Source: Haemonchus contortus (taxonomy: Eukaryota > Nematoda > Chromadorea > Rhabditida > Trichostrongylidae). From it: 64,000 nucleotides of DNA. The stretch is from contig LS997565.1 in NCBI GenBank assembly GCA_000469685.2, forward strand, positions 49,836,001-49,900,000, given 5' to 3'. Below the pieces are notes generated by a model. It worked only from the letters and a program-made list of their open reading frames with translations. It was not told the origin of the DNA and did no database searches. Made by a program: the position numbers and the translations under genes. How positions within the stretch are numbered: position 1 is the first letter of the stretch; the number at the start of each line of letters is the position of its first letter. Positions 32,601 to 44,000 of this stretch are shown piece after piece.

Positions 32601-33598
32601 TGAAGCTGTCCTCCATAGAAGCATCCCGTGGGCTTCAGTGCCAGTTTTCTTGAAATCAAATAGCAGGGGAAGGACCCTCCGGGGGAACGGTTCATCACGT
32701 TCCATGACCAATCAGTCTGAGAGCAACAGGATTTTGGGGCACAACTGATCTGTCTTCTCTCAAGTAGGTAGCCAATACCCTACCTTACAAAAGATGACAG
32801 GTTTCACCGGTAAACCTCTAACATGGTTCGCGCAACTGCCCTTGGAATTCGGCGGTGGAAATCAATGCACACACCTAATATACAAAAAGCAATATCCACA
32901 CTTCGCCATACTCCTAAAATGCCAGAATTGAAACCGAGTAACAGTTGCCAGCATTCCCTGAGAATCTCATCTATCAATTGATCTTCATGTTGATTATAGG
33001 TACTTCTTAATAATCCATTGCAGGTCTTGATTCAAGTTCTTCTTATCTCTTCAACGATCACGATCACATCGACTCTTCATGTTCTGATGACATTTTTTTC
33101 ATTGACACGTAATACAGTCATCGCAGCTAATATTTTATGGCAACTGAGCCACGGTAAACTGTTTTTATTGTTGAATTCTATAGTGATCATCAGTTCGACC
33201 ACAATTGTCATGGGGCGTGGGAACTTCTCCCCAAATATCGCGTCGCTCTCGCAGCATCCGATCGCGCTCAGTCGCGCGCCATAGGTTCGAATTTTCCAGT
33301 GGAAGGACACGGTAGCCATAGCGGAACCATTGCCCCTTGCTGCGGGAATTCGGGGAGTAGTGTCGCCACTCATTGTCAATATTTTAGGTTGAATTCTTAT
33401 GTAACCTGAGGATTTACGACTCGTGTTATTTTCGATCTGAGTTTTTTCATCTGTTATTGCGCTTATTCAGGTCTTCATGGAGTGATCTACCTCTGTTTCA
33501 ATCGTGAGATACGCTACCAGGTATCAAAAATGTTACCAGGAAAAAAGCGACGAATATGGGCTGTAACAATCAATACAGCTAGTTTTTCACGGAAATGA
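26660..33598 (+). CDS. srt-like serpentine chemoreceptor C, 8 exons
   Basis: Exons: 26660-26806, 28278-28418, 28782-28842, 30040-30138, 30253-30389, 31374-31520, 33024-33153, 33471-33598. All phases agree and the product has 329 residues. Exon lengths are identical to gene B except the last, so the tail is 12 residues shorter. Family marks: EYNCSGRSQSEWESRGS at the N-terminus, MFFNGIIDIMDII in TM2, TGAVFC, GASFNCIVLALNRIVEM at the TM3 end, LFEG, VPIHNITFVVVMLSLY in TM5, LIQVLLISSTITIT in TM6 and GVIYLCFNREIRYQV in TM7. Exon 1 is about 80% identical to gene B at protein level by my count. It is expected to be a seven-pass plasma-membrane chemoreceptor. Introns carry a MITE, two mariner relics and a SINE composite. 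Weak points are the short poly-pyrimidine tract before exon 3 (TTTGTTTAG) and the AAG acceptor of exon 6. Confidence 0.85.
27473..27955. mobile_element. MITE copy M3 in intron 1 of gene C
   Basis: Ends are AGGGCACCATTCACG and CATGAACTGTGCCT. The interior aligns with M1 and M2 (TGGAAGGAGTGTTTGGACG, GACAGCGTCTTTCAGGCTA). Confidence 0.7.
28899..29730 (+). mobile_element. mariner-like element, decayed, in intron 3 of gene C
   Basis: The inverted ends are AGGTTGAGTAAAAAGTTCT at about 28,899 and AGAACTTTTTACTCAACCT ending near 29,729. Near the right end a short frame reads HPAYSPVLAPCDDHLFPALK, the conserved C-terminal block of mariner transposase around the last catalytic Asp (normally YSPDLAPSDYHLF). 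The rest of the coding region is unrecognisable or deleted; at about 0.83 kb it is shorter than the usual 1.3 kb. Confidence 0.75.
30610..30897 (-). repeat. tRNA-derived SINE copy in intron 5 of gene C
   Basis: The minus-strand head has an A box TGGTGAAGTGG and a near B box GGTTTGTATCC. The body matches the family (TGTACAAGTCGGTG, GGTGCCAATTAACC on the plus strand). Confidence 0.75.
30930..31190 (+). repeat. ~260-bp repeat unit adjoining the SINE
   Basis: It matches 930-1210 in gene A and directly follows a SINE in both places, so the pair may move or duplicate as one composite. The reading frame in it is broken in this copy. Confidence 0.6.
31974..32878 (-). mobile_element. mariner-like element, deleted, in intron 6 of gene C
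   Basis: The ends TTAGGTGTGTGCATTAATTT and its imperfect inverse (ATCAATGCACACACCTAA) are flanked by TA on both sides, the expected mariner target duplication. On the minus strand a WWDQKGVVYYEL block (second catalytic Asp, about 32,495) is followed by PAYSPDLALSDDHLY (about 32,270). The element is 905 bp with stops and frame changes, so it is inactive. Confidence 0.85.
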
Positions 33599-33737
33599 CG
33601 TCATCGAACCCTTGAGTGCAGAAATTGCAAAGAGACTGACGTCACTCGAAAGTTAGATTGATTTTACCAGCAGATTTTATGAGATTTATTGTATCAATAA
33701 TAATTTTACAATCCATACTGTATTTATTGAATGGCCC

Positions 33738-34077
33738 TAAAGATCACCATTCACAACAGAACCCATGTAGAAAGTTCAAATAACTGTCGTGACCCATAGC
33801 GACAGTGAAAGACGATTCTGAACAGTTTTGGCTTAATGTGGTCAGCTCTTTGCGCAATTGCAACAAATAAAATCTCGTCCAAATACCCCTTCCATGTCAT
33901 TTCTGTCACGGTAATCTCGTACGAACTCTATTTTCACTACTTTTGAAGAGCCCTCTTTCCCGCGAAGGATCGGCGAATTCTCTCGCTTCTTCACCATTCT
34001 TCACCTATTCTTAACCGATAATTCTGCTTTTTCGATTTTAAAAAAGTTTCCTCAAAATATCGTGAACCGTACCTTGA
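33738..34077. mobile_element. MITE copy M5, internally shortened
   Basis: It begins TAAAGATCACCATTCAC and ends ATCGTGAACCGTACCTT. The interior aligns with the right half of M4 at 40,544-41,047 (CATGACCCATAGCGACAGTG-like, TCAGCTCTTTGC). It starts 140 bp after the stop codon of gene C. Confidence 0.65.
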
Positions 34078-35514
34078 AGAAGTAACTGAATAGCAGGCAA
34101 CACTTGATCCAATGAATAGCTTTACACGTTCCAAATTTGATGCAATGTACTGTTTAATAACATAAACGATATTGTTTATTTAAATGATGCCACAGTCAGA
34201 ATCTGCTCTTCGATATAATGGGTCTCATTTCTGCAACTGTTGCAATTTTTAATTTTAAAGAATGGTAGACCTAACAGGCAGAGTTCGCCAAGTCTAAAAC
34301 AAATTCCAATCTTGATTTTTGAATAATGCAAAAAGCTGTGCTCCGTGCATGATCCCGACTCTTCTGCACCACCCACAATTACGTTGGCCTACAAGTTGAG
34401 GGGAACATCCCAGTAGAGGAAACTCTGTGCCTAAGCTCGGGCGGCGAGCGGTAGTGGCTTCGCGCATTTGCCGTAGTAACAACAAGCGAGATTTCGGTAG
34501 TCCAAGGGATACGGAACACGGTGTCCGGTTACGGGTTTCCGTGCGAGGCTAAAGTTTTGCCCACAGTCTGCCCTCCTTGTATGACTTCCGTACTGTGACC
34601 AAGTCACAGTAGCGAGCAAGAGTATCCAGTCACAAAACTAAGAGAAAATTCCCATCTGACATAAGATATTACTCATGCTGTGATCCACTACATGTTGGTT
34701 AACTCAAGAACCCCTTTAAGGAGAATATAGGAATAACATGCTGTGGGGGCCTACTGACCGAACCTTGTCTCCGGAAGTTGTATCTCCTTCTTCAGAAGAA
34801 GGGAACCGATTGCAAGAGTATAGACGGGAGTGGTTCCTTCGATGCTTTCTCGATGTTGTGGGCTGCCGTGACGGCTACGGCTGCCCTGCACATACTCCCA
34901 TTACATGGGTGTGGAGCCGGGCGGTGGTTATGCCGGCCGGCGTGATCTGTGCCGTAGAATTAGGCAGCTCACCAAGTTTACTTTAACACACGAGCGTGAT
35001 AGGTCTTTGATAGTTCCTGTCACCTACGCCGTTCCCTATGTGTTAATACATGAAGAAGATTTGTCTCATGCAGATCAGTACTCACCTTGAGCTCATTGAT
35101 CCAAGCGAGGTTCGTGAAAGTCTGACGAATCCTTGAAATGGATCGAATATTACTGAAAGGCCTTCGCGGTGTAGTTAGCACATCATTTCGGGAAACAAAT
35201 CGGCAGTTCAGGCCCACCCTAACTCAGAAAATTCGCGTAGGCCTTTCCTATCTGACAACCGTGTTCTGTTCTCCTCTGTTGAACTCGAACGAAGGAGAGG
35301 ACTAGATAAATTCGTACCCTTCATGCAGCGTTTTCATAAATGGTATCGAGCCTCTGGCTGGTACTTGTAGACCTGCTCGACTGATCAAAATGGTTTCACT
35401 GTGATCAAATAAAAACTTCTGCTTGTAATCGGAATATTTACTTTCTTCAATTTAATACCGATGAGGCATACGTTTAATCTGTCTAAAAGGAAAAATTAGA
35501 GAGCGTGAAGGAGT

Positions 35515-35937
35515 TCATTCGAAAAATGCTTTTATACCTGAAAGTAAGGGAAACCTAGACACTTTTCGAACAGTTCCGATCCAAGCAAATGATTGCAGTG
35601 AGTATTGTACAGCCGGAATCGCGAACATACTTCGGCAACATACCACGTTATGATCAACGAAATTAGAAGTCACAATTAGTTTGCTTTGTTGGAACAAAAT
35701 CCACAGCTTTATTCGGAATTCGTCTGAAAACACACATTTTGTGGATACCACAATAAATGGCACCGTCTGGATTAACATCAGCTCTTTCGGAGAGCTCGCT
35801 ATCACTTTTGTGTCCGTTCCAACATGAGCTGTAGGTTGTTCTGCCCAAGTTCCATATCCTGTGGATGAGGTGAGGACGATGATGTTGCCTACTGCTGCGG
35901 CAATGAAAACGGCTGAGCAGTATCGAACACTCAGAAA
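35515..35937 (-). CDS. uncharacterised minus-strand open exon, partly hydrophobic
   Basis: After a GACGACAG acceptor-like site there are 140 open codons to a stop at 35,515. The start is hydrophobic (RYCSAVFIAAAVGNIIVL), compatible with a signal anchor or membrane segment, followed by TGYGTWAEQPTAHVG and KELMLIQTVPFIVVSTK. Codon use in the first 70 codons is balanced and gene-like; the later part is less so, and the true exon may end near 35,740. I do not recognise the family and found no start exon. It may be an internal or last exon of an unknown gene, or a relic. It has no obvious partner on the same strand nearby. Confidence 0.35.
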   Translation of the reverse strand, partial: FLSVRYCSAVFIAAAVGNIIVLTSSTGYGTWAEQPTAHVGTDTKVIASSPKELMLIQTVPFIVVSTKCVFSDEFRIKLWILFQQSKLIVTSNFVDHNVVCCRSMFAIPAVQYSLQSFAWIGTVRKVSRFPLLSGIKAFFE

Positions 35938-36734
35938 CTGTCGTCAATGGGTTAAATTCTATTTGATAAGTAACAGGGTATGTCTGAGGAAATTCAAGAG
36001 TTCTTTGAGACATCGTCAAGCAGCTTTATTTATTTTCATAATTTTCAATTCGAACGTTTGTCGAATGTTGACTCATTCCATCTTCGCTGTCCTGAAAATG
36101 ATCGATCGCCTGAACTGTTCAATTACATAACCACATGGAGGCTCAGTACTAGCGCACTTATACAGAAGGAACAGGAATTGAAGGGAATGTCACTGTCGCT
36201 CTCTACAAGTTTAATTAAGAATAACAGGTCTATGAAGTTGGGAGTTCGTGCCAGGAATGACTCATTTCAGCATCCGAACCCTCAACTGGCTTACCAATTT
36301 CTCAGTGCTTCGAGAATAGTTATCGTATAGCATTAGAAAGTAACGATATAAAACGGAGTTCCTGCTGGCCAGTGGGATAGCTACATAAGTTCTCTTCTGA
36401 CTTTGCCCAGGTAACTGAATGAACGTTGGAGCTACAGCGTAGTCTACCATGAGGGTAACTGGAAGCTTGACTTTAAGAAAGTAAACTTCAAAACTTTTTT
36501 ACAAAGGCATGAGGCCCCCAAACGAGAACAGAGCAATTTGCTTTTCAAATGTTTAGCAAAACTACCAGAATGTTTACTACTACCAGAATCTGCTTTGTAA
36601 ACAATTCGGTAATACAAACACGGGAAAAGTCGGATAAGAATGGTATATGAGAGTTCAGTACGGAATGATATGTACGTATATCTCCTGTATATATCGTCCG
36701 TAGATTTTCAGACCTATAATTGATCCCGCGCAGA

Positions 36735-36945
36735 GGTGCTTTAGTGGAAAGTGGTCGGAGATCGAACTCGGGACCAACAATACTCGCGCAAGCCTTCCCT
36801 TTCGGGTCGGTTAGTCAGTATCAGGCTTGTATGGAAGGGTAAAAATACTGACTTGCACATTGGCCAAACACCGCAAGTCATTCCATTGCGAGAACGTCAC
36901 TACGATTGTGATTGGAAATTGTATGCGAAGCGTGAATCCCAAGAA
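36735..36945 (+). repeat. tRNA-derived SINE copy
   Basis: The head GCAGAGGTGCTTTAGTGG and a B-box-like AGATCGAACTCGG are followed by a diverged body (TACTGACTTGCACATTGGC). Confidence 0.6.
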
Positions 36946-37953
36946 ACGGGATCGATTTACACTATGATATTTTAGCTTTATCAATGATAATTATTCATAA
37001 TGACCAGTATTGATTATCATTCATAATAGATATTATCAGTGATGGCCAACTCCCAAACTCGTCATTCGAGTGCGCATTCTCGAATTTGAATATTCGATGA
37101 TGTCGGCGGATCACCGAATCTTCATGAGAAGCTGAATGAATCAGGGGAAGTCATTAACCATCGATAGTGAAGCTCACTTCGATGGGCCATGTTTGACTCT
37201 GGCCTTTGTCCAATGAGCCGACGTTATAGATGTTTCCGTACAACAATTCCGGTGAGTTCAGCTTCAGTAATATCAGGCACTACCACTAAGTTACCTTGAA
37301 CCAGAATCATTATTATCTGCTAAAATTCAAAATTCAATTCATAAACTCAAAAATATTTTTCCCATGGTACTTCTTGGACCTCCTTTTACCGATTTAATAT
37401 TTGTGCTTTTGAAAAGAATTCGTGTTATAGTTAGAAATCGTTTTCGAGTTTCTCGCATACCAACTGCTTTGCCGAAGATGTAGTAGGAGGCCGCTAATTG
37501 GGTGCCTTTCTGAGCGTCAGAAAACTTCTGAAATCCTACGGTCTCATTTTAGTAGAAGACATGCATGTGCAATGAAAACTTCAGAGATGCTTTGGCGAGC
37601 CATTGGTTTGGCACCGTCGATCGCTGCGTCATCTGCGCAGTCGTTCTCGAGTGCCAAGCCGTCATAGCGAGGCCGTGGATCGTTTTCCGAAGAAGTGCTC
37701 CGTCAATCACCACCACAAATGCTTCCAATGACGTTGTTTACTTCATTCTGTAGACGACCCCAATCGAAGTTCCTCTCAGCCGTGATGGGTCGATGTCTTT
37801 CAGGATTTGTCTTCGGACCGACACTCCTTGTTGCGTCGCCTGCGAGGTCAAGCGAAGCGACTTCCCACTGGGAGCCTTCCACGAGCCATCATTGAAACCT
37901 GTCCACGAATCAGCACAAATTCTAATTAATTGTGGGAATACTCATGAGAGAAC

Positions 37954-37975
37954 CACAACAACAACAACAACAACA
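37954..37975 (+). repeat. (CAA)n microsatellite
   Basis: Seven CAA units in tandem. Confidence 0.9.
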
Positions 37976-40543
37976 GTCTTCGAGAAATAAGGTGAATACG
38001 GAGAAGGTAGAAGAGCACGCCACATATTAACACCGGAAGACTGTTCATGTGCAACTCACCGATAGCCATGGACAGCAGTGTTTGTTGTAACCTTAAAAAT
38101 ATGCTCTTAAAAAAAAGCTTCTGTTTGATTCTCGAAATAACACATAATGGAGGGGAAGAATAGCAATTCTGAAGGGATCTTCGAACAAAACGAAAATTCT
38201 TCAGTATTTTCAACATTGCCTGGTTGCTAAAATAATGAAAAACATCTCTTTCTTCGGAATTTCGAAGAAGTCTGAATGCTTGGCGTAATGCTTTTTCTGT
38301 TATTACAGCTTCTTTTGAACGCAGACCTCTGGAAATTCGCTGAATTCCATGCTCGTGGACAGCTAGGCTACAATGCAAATTTTTGTTTCTAAGCGGAATT
38401 TGTAAAATTGGTTGACCAGAGCAGTGAAGCGGAACTCACAGGAACCGATTCTGCACGTAACAAGTTGATATGAATGAAAGAAGTTGAACGTATAGGCGGC
38501 AGAACCGATGAAATGGTGAAATGAAATGGGAAGAGCTCGAGGCATGGCCCCAGAAAGGGCTAGCGATACTTCTAGATGAACTCGAACCCACTATCAAGTT
38601 CAAGTATTTTTTTGCAAAACCTCGGAAACTGTCCGTCTACAGTTTCTCAGCCATTCTGAGAGCTTTGGCTTCCTGTTGCTGCTTGCAGTCGAGGTAGCTT
38701 ATTCCTCTCGATCCATTGGCTTTTGGGAATGGTTGTGTAGTGGCAATTGGAGCGCTACCCTATCACACATGCATGATTCGAGGCCTAAAAAGTCTGTAGA
38801 TATGTACATTATATACGTTGTGTTTACTAATTCATCTGTTGTTGATGAACCTTCTCGGGCCATAAAAAATCGACAAAATGAACTCTAAGAAACCGATCAA
38901 ATTTTGAAAACTGTGCATATTAGCTTGGCTATGAGCTCTTGTGCAGCTACTCAGAAGCTGATCGTATCAAACGGATTTCGTTTCCTTCTAATCTCATCAT
39001 GATCTGAAATTCAAAGCACAGTCCAAGTAACTTAAAGCCAAGTCAGGCTCCTACAAAGCTTAGCTGTGAATGTTTAGCAAAATGATAAGCCGTGGGAGAC
39101 TCCTTGTGTAGTTTCGGTGAGTCGCCACCAAGCTGCAAAGGTTTACTGCAACTTCTCAGTTTACCCAAAAGTTCTCGGTTTATCCCTTCATTAATAAATA
39201 TCTGCTGTTAATTCGACTTGTACGATTCTCGTGTCGCTTACGTCGATAGGTGCAGAGGCCTCTTGATTTGCGTATGTTGAATGGCAATTCTTAGATATGA
39301 ATAAACTTGAAAAGGCACTAGGAACTTGAACTATGAAGGCACAATCCTTGACATTGTTGCCTGGAGTGTTACGGGACTGTTACGGAACCTACTTGGTAGA
39401 TGCGACTTCCGTTACGAGTGTCTAGGAACTCACTTCAAACAAAAGTAAAGTAGCTAGCTAAAGTTCCGGTAGAGATTTTCCCAATAAAGTTGGAGCAAAT
39501 GCCTTGGGGCAACTCAATGGGCAGGATATATTGTAACAAAGTTCGAACAGCAAAAAGTTGCAGACATCAGGAAAATCTCCTCCTCCTCCCCTGCCCTCCC
39601 CTGCCCAACCTACAGTACCCTCCTCCTCCCTGCCTTGTTTACTGATTACTCGTTTTGGGTATGATATGTACATTTCATAATCTGTTCTCTCGACGCCATG
39701 TGGTCGTCTACAGCCACCAGAAGCTATTCTTGCCTTTTCTTCTTTCCTTTTTCTTCTTCTTTCTCTTCCTAGCGTCAACCCCTCTCAGTGGCACGATTCG
39801 CTGCATTTGTAGGTTTTCGCCTTCTAACCACGCCTTCATCTGCACTTCTTCATGGCTTCACCTGGTCGCCAGCCCTAAGTTTTGAATCCCATCTCTCCTT
39901 TTATCGGATGATTTTGTGGTCTGTCGAGCACAGTGACACGCTCCTACAGTTCAAACAATAAGCATCTCAGCGAAGAACGGATAAAAACGAATCACAAGAG
40001 TGAATAGTACATCTCAGTTGAGCTTCATGATTCTGGCAAAGAGGTTGAAGTCCAACGAGTGGACACTACCCGCTTCTTCTGCTTTCCATCTCTCCTAGCG
40101 CTGTTTGAGACCGACCACTTTCCCAAAACGCGAATAAACTACTATAATGAATTAGAAGTAAAGGCAGCTGCCCATGGTCAGCAAAAATAACGGGACATTG
40201 TGGAATTGTTATTATTGTGAACCTTCGAACGGGATCTCCTTGGGCGACTACACTCTTGAGAAGATGTTGATGAATTTGAGCTTACAAAACGAGAAGTGTC
40301 CTTTCTGGAACGAGAATCCTATTACTCCCTGGAGTCATTCTTTGATTTGTACGTAGCAAGTTTTCCTCAGGTCGATCGGGACGGCAAAAGCACGGGACTA
40401 CGACTTTTAATTGGTCTAGAACATACTTTGTAAGATAATCATCCAGTTATTGAAAGAGCCCACTATTATCCTCCCATTTAGGTCCACACACCAAGCCATT
40501 TTACCTGTGAAGACCTAAATTAGTACTGAATGTTTGCCTTTAT

Positions 40544-41047
40544 TTAAAGGCACAGTTTATGATTGAAATGTTTCTGAGATTTTCCTATAGGATGAACTTC
40601 CCCTATACCATAACTGTCGGTATAAGGGCGAAAAACGTCCTCGAGAGGGCACAGTAAGGAACCAGAGATTGTATCGAGTGATTATCACACCCTTAGTGGA
40701 CGAGTTTCAACGGCTTTGTAGAGGCTGCACCATAAGGAAACCTATATAGGAAGTTCAAACCACTTATCATGACCCATAGCGACAGTGAAATGCAATTCTG
40801 GAAAGTTGCGGTTTGGTGTAGTCAGCTCTTTGCACGATGGGAGCAAGTTAAATCTCGTCCACAAACCCATTACATGCCATTCCTGTCGCAGTGATCTCGT
40901 ACAACCTCCATTTCCACTACTTTTGAAAAGCTTGATGTAGTTGGATTTCCTCGCTTTCATCGCCACCGATGTACTATTCTACATCAACAGTTCCGCTTTT
41001 CAACCTAAAGAGGGTACCTCAAAATTATCGTGAACTGTGCCTTTAAA
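40544..41047. mobile_element. MITE copy M4, complete, ~500 bp
   Basis: It starts TTTAAAGGCACAGTTTA and ends GTGAACTGTGCCTTTAAA, giving a terminal inverted repeat of about 15 bp with matching TTTAAA at both borders (either part of the repeat or a target duplication). No coding capacity is visible. It is the best preserved member of the family seen here and serves as reference for M5 and M6. Confidence 0.8.
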
Positions 41048-44000
41048 TGAAACCATTCAATGTCATCCTCTCCAGTAGCGATACCACCCATATTGGACAG
41101 AGGTTGAACAAACGGCTGAGAGTTTGTATTTGAGTGAGCATATTTCTTTTCTTTCTAGAAACTGAATATAACCGCAATTTGGTTTTTCTGAGGGAAAAAC
41201 TCTTTCATCTTTTGAAAGAATAGACAGTGGGCAGTGAGCAATAATGACAGTTTTTCATTAGATTCGCGTCAATTTGCCAGCGTTGTCGGACAGTCAGGGC
41301 AAGGACGTCGATGGTGCTCGACGAGGGTTCTCGATAGCGTTTCTAGAATATTCCGTGGAAGAGAAAACATTGTTTGGCTATGAGTTCAACCTGATTCTGT
41401 CGAAGTTTGCACCTTTGATTGTCTAGGCCAAAATTTCTTTTTAAAGAAGATATCAGGCATTCGTGACTGGCCGTTCAGTCTGGAAAGTACAACGCACTTC
41501 AATCCTATGAGGGATTGGAGAGGTCCCTAGAGAAAACACATGCAGCATGTGCCAACAACGACTTCTTCGCTACTGATGTGCCTGTTAACGTTTTCCAGCG
41601 CAGCTTGGTACCCCTTGGCTAGCTTCGAGAAGTTGGAAGGTTCGCCTGAGCAAAGCAGGTTCCAGTCGGTGGAGTGCCCACCACCGTCTTTTTGAGTTCT
41701 TCTACCGTCTTCGAGCGGGAAATCTGCGGGGATAACCGGCTTTAGTAGCGACTTCCCTTAGGGTCGTCTTCATTTTAAGGCATTCAGTTCTAATCCGCGG
41801 TGAACTGTCGATCTGAAAACTGACGTCTTCTTCCAGTCGGATAACCACGACTTCTGCAGACAAACAGTTCTGCCAAAGCAGCGATGGATCGACTGCGGTC
41901 GGATCAGGACTCTTTTGAAGACCTAGCATGTCGTTACTCGCCATTGTAGATGCATGATTAATTCCGGCGGACCACCTTGATTACTGGGAGCCCCGAAACT
42001 CTCAGCCCTCAACCTGGCCACGTCCCTTTGTATAATTCTGGTTGATCCTCTGTATATGCGCCCGCTACCATCTCTCCACTCAACACAGCCCAGTCCTGTC
42101 CCTCGTAACCTCTCTTTGTATGATCCTGTGTGGTTTTCTGTCTACGATCGCGCATAATTACGCGGCGTTTCAAGGTCGCCCGTACCAACAATGCCCCACC
42201 GTGCACTCTTCACCTTCGCTATTCAATAATCGACTCTCCACATGCACACACAATCCGCTACCGTATCCACCAAGGTTTCTGTTCGCCCCTCATTCGTAAA
42301 CTTCCCATGACAATAACAAATACAGTTCGTGAGACCATCCCATCCTCACAGTGCAACTGAGTCAATAGCTAAGAATAGGCCCGGATGAACATGGAGGAGC
42401 AAGTGGGGCATCAACTTCTCTTAGACCTCTCTTTTGACCTCTTCCTTACACCATGAGCGTAGCCTGTACCGTCTGCTTTATACAACCGACTAGTTCCCTG
42501 TTTGAAGTCGTCGTTTTCATGCATTACACTTGTCGATCGAGAGGAGTAGATAGCATCAAAAGGAGGCACTAGGAGGGCGACATGGTGCTAAATGCGCCCG
42601 AACATTACCCGACACAATGGAGAGTGCATCATTTCAACGAATCGCTCCATCGAACAGAACGAACACAGCAGTGAAAAGACCAGGGAACGGTTCCTGCACA
42701 GCCTTCCTGCATGTCGTCATCGTTTTCCGTACATTTGTGTGTTCGCCATATTTGGATTCGGCACTGTTGACTTTCTGCTGTTCGAGCTAGATCGATTCCT
42801 TTTGTTGGTTTGGCACTGGCCGTAATGGGACTGTCAGAGTGTGCCAGTGGTGACGGCAGCTGTGATATTGCATAGAGCAGTTCTGAATACGGCTTACCAA
42901 ACCCCACCAGATCGAGCGAAAGAAGCTATCTCTACAGGTTTGCCTTTCTCACCAGTTTAGCAGAGTTGTTCAGAAGAGGGTCACCACCTTTTAATGTGAG
43001 TAGTGCGTAACGAGCCAACCCTAATTCTCTACCGATGGAGTACATCCGAAATGGAAACGCAGCTGTAAAAAAAATGTAGAAAGTGAAGAACCTGATCATT
43101 GGTCTCCTTGGAGGGAAGATCAGCTTCGGTTTGATGAAATGTGAATGGACGAGACGGAAATGAGTAAAAAGAAGGATGACATCTGAGAAAGGAAGGTAGG
43201 CGGTGTTGGTGGAGAGCAGAAATCCCCGTGATCGGCAGCGACCCGGTATGGAACCACTGGATGCACGGCCCGAACAACAACCGTGAATTCATGCAGTGCC
43301 ATTTCGGGATCTCCACAGCCTTGCTAACACCGCCACTTCCACAGCTCCCATTCACACTGTTGTGCAGAATGAAAAGATTGGGAGAAATCGAAATCTATTC
43401 AACGATGACTCATCACTGATGTTGTTATGTCACAGTCGACGACCATAAAACCACTCACCGGACTGTTAATAGGTCGAAATTAGACGAAATCGATTCCTCA
43501 GTGAAGAGGGAACAGCGGCTAAAAGCCATGTGAAAGTAGTATATTCAACGATGAATACCCTGAAGGAGCAAACGTGTGGCGGCTAGACAGTGTCAGCGAT
43601 GGGAGGTCGTGGAACAGAAACGGTTCGAATGGACAGGTGGAGGAGGCGGGGAGCATACTCTCTCTGTGGGGGAGAGACCTTGGAACCGCCCACACTTCAC
43701 GTACACAGAAAGAGGCAGCAGAGGTAAATGGAACAATGCATGAGGGAACGGCGCACGAAAATCGCTCACAACTCACCGTCTTACAGACTCCCACTTCAGC
43801 CGACGATCATAGTGGCCAGTGCGGTGGTAGATCCAGACGATAGTCGACAGTAAGACGATGGATGGGTAGAGAATGAAGTCGAACCTGAGCATATAGGTTA
43901 TACCAAACGCGATCGTAAACAAAATGAAATCATCGAGACCCAGGTCAGATTTACATTCAAATCTCTTTGGATAAGGAAGGAATCAGATAATCAGTAAAAA

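Larger units (their letters stand above)
34078..40543. other. intergenic, repeat-poor, no gene recognised
   Basis: Apart from the separately listed minus-strand ORF, SINE and microsatellite, I see only short open frames. A minus-strand stretch at about 37,620-37,860 reads protein-like (FDWGRLQNEVNNVIGSICGG) but has an in-frame stop and no clear splice sites. CT- and GA-rich tracts occur at 39,575-39,640 and 39,735-39,775. Confidence 0.4.

Noticed and set aside
37565..37860. Possible exons on either strand around 37,600-37,860
   Set aside because: Both strands have open frames, the better one contains an in-frame stop, and no clean splice sites were found.
41702..41944. 80-codon minus-strand frame with Arg-rich end
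   Set aside because: Considered as a retrotransposon gag remnant, but no zinc knuckle, protease or RT lies nearby.
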